A stretch of 22,417 nt of DNA from Conidiobolus incongruus B7586 (taxonomy: Eukaryota; Entomophthoromycota; Entomophthoromycetes; Entomophthorales; Conidiobolaceae): contig JNEM01015576.1 in NCBI GenBank assembly GCA_000697335.1, positions 1-22,417 on the forward strand, read 5' to 3'. The notes below the pieces were generated by a model. It saw only the letters and a list, made by a program, of their open reading frames with translations, did no database searches and was not told where the DNA came from. Of this stretch, positions 20,820 through 22,417 are shown piece by piece. Position 1 is the first letter of the stretch, and each line of letters opens with the position of its first letter. The position numbers were made by a program, and so were the translations under genes.

Positions 20820-22397
20820 TATCAAATAATATTTTTACATTCATGTGGATATATTGAAATTATTTTAAAATTTTTATTTGACAATAATTTCATAATATTA
20901 TATATTATAATAAATATCAAATTCTATTTATATTTGAAGTATCGTGTAATACAAAACAGAAATTCGTAATAAGTGAAAAACAATAAAATTTTGCTAATAT
21001 ATATTTGAATAAATAATATTATTTATATTAATTAATATAAATTGAATCATAGAAAAATGTAAGAATGAATGCAATATGCAGGTACTTAATAATTTTTTAA
21101 AATTAATTTAATTTCGGAATTGATGTCAAAGTAATTTCATTCTAGGATATTCAAAAAATATATATATTTCCACTTTTTCCCTATCCAATGAATTACCTAG
21201 ATTCTTTTTATCAATATATTATAACATTTGATTTGTTAAAAAGAATTTTGAACTTTATTATTATGAGTCGCATAAAAATAAAAATTATATATTGGATCAC
21301 TGAATAAATTGATTAATATGAAGTGGTATTTGTTTGAATTTAAATTCTATATCATATTTAGTTGTTTAACCACATCGAAACCGCTAGGAATTTCCAGATT
21401 TCTGAAATATGATTATTAAGTTATTTTAAACTAAACTCCCTAGGCCATCATATTTTAGCAATATAGTGCAATATTTTACAATTGGTTCTAATTTTTAAAC
21501 AGATTAAATCTTTATTATAGTGAAATTTGGCACATCTGACAATATGAATATGGAAATGAGCCCTCTTCAGTTTTAGATTGGGACTAACATATCATATATT
21601 GCATCATATTAAAATTTTCAAATTGGGAATTGAAATCAAAAACAGTAACATTTTGTTATAATATTTCAAAAAACTTTAACAATAAATTAATAATATAATT
21701 TATTAAATTAATATTTTAAACATCCTTATACAGTGGACGATCGTATTTCTATTTACATATTATATTAACTTTAGTGAAAAAGTTAATACACTTAGCGAAC
21801 AAGATCAAGCTTTGCCTAACTATCAGAAAAAATTCGTTGTACAACAGCATTTCCACACACATAATATTGAAGATACATTGAATCATAAAATTTTCTAAAT
21901 TCAGTGATAAATATAAGTTCCAATCATAAGAATCATTTAAACTGAATGTATTGAAATTTGTCTGTATATACACTTGTTTTATATTTATCAAGTAGTAAAT
22001 AAATTATAGTATTCAATGATTCACATATTTATATTTTAAAATAAAATCTAACTTATGCAACCAATAATAAATTATTTATTAGGAGGATTAAAAAATTAAT
22101 AATATATATTTTATATTATTTGATTAAAAATATCAAAGATACTATGTAATAATAAATTAAAAATACTCAATTTTTTCAAATTTGAATTTTGTTTAAAACA
22201 ATATTAAGATATAATAATAGGTATTAAATGATCAGGAATATAAGATCGATTATTATTATTTTTAATATAAAATAAATTGGTTCAAAATAATTAATTCAAT
22301 TTGACTCAAATTAATTTAACTTTTATTTAAATAAATTATAATAGAATTTGTTTAAATTATATAATATTAAATTATTTTCAAAAATTATTGAAGAAAT
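20820..22397. other. AT-rich stretch with two richer islands, no supported gene
   Basis: Islands of more ordinary composition lie at about 21360-21450 and 21510-21610, and a third at 21725-21900. On the minus strand the third reads like protein in one frame (YLQYYVCGNAVVQRIFSDS before a TAG) and like a membrane stretch in another. No frame has an ATG start, family match or convincing splice sites. These may be remnants of host genes. Confidence 0.35.
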
Positions 22398-22417
22398 TAT
22401 ATATATATATATATATA
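22398..22417 (+). repeat. (TA)10 run at the window edge
   Basis: A perfect TA run reaches the last base of the window, so its full length is unknown. Confidence 0.85.

Noticed and set aside
21749-21991. 80-codon open stretch on the minus strand taken as a gene
   Set aside because: It begins with TTG, not ATG, and another frame over the same DNA reads more like protein. I kept only the island as a weak finding.
1-22417. tRNA or rRNA genes
   Set aside because: I looked for T-loop-like GTTCRANNC strings and found only coding or isolated matches (for example near 3410) with no stems around them.

Overview
The window looks like nuclear DNA of a very AT-rich, early-diverging fungus. Genes are sparse, introns are short (49-78 nt, GT..AG), TATA boxes and AATAAA signals are recognisable, and two class A-like seven-transmembrane receptors sit in single exons. 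An Entomophthoromycotina fungus such as Conidiobolus is my best guess from gene content and base composition. That guess is inference; no marker gene here proves it.

Layout. 1-858 is the promoter region of an intact glutamate decarboxylase gene (859-2427, +). Then come a possible small two-exon gene with a thioredoxin-like stretch (2642-3019, +, weak) and a clearly dead LRRC40-type leucine-rich-repeat gene (3313-5254, +). 5627-8767 holds two nested Tc1-type DNA transposons, the younger (6690-8262) inserted inside the older, both with inverted repeats and TA duplications. A small two-exon gene for a DUF2423/LLPH-type nucleolar protein follows (9619-9984, +), tail to tail with the first receptor gene (10040-10927, -). 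After an AT-rich stretch come two mariner-type fossils almost end to end (about 13720-14797 and 14800-16069). The second, paralogous receptor gene lies at 17181-18095 (-), and a third mariner fossil at 19493-20672. The rest is AT-rich DNA with a few islands of more ordinary composition and no gene I can support.

How it fits together. The intact genes (GAD, the DUF2423 protein, two receptors) share no evident pathway. GAD makes GABA from glutamate. The DUF2423 protein probably serves ribosome assembly. The receptors are probably sensors at the plasma membrane and arose from one another by duplication. The unifying theme is decay. Both Tc1 copies, and the LRRC40-like gene, carry mostly C-to-T and G-to-A changes, with CAA, CAG, CGA and TGG codons turned into stops. 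The mariner copies show the same style of decay. This resembles RIP or methyl-cytosine deamination and is the most interesting signal in the window. I found no CRISPR array, tRNA, rRNA or viral element.
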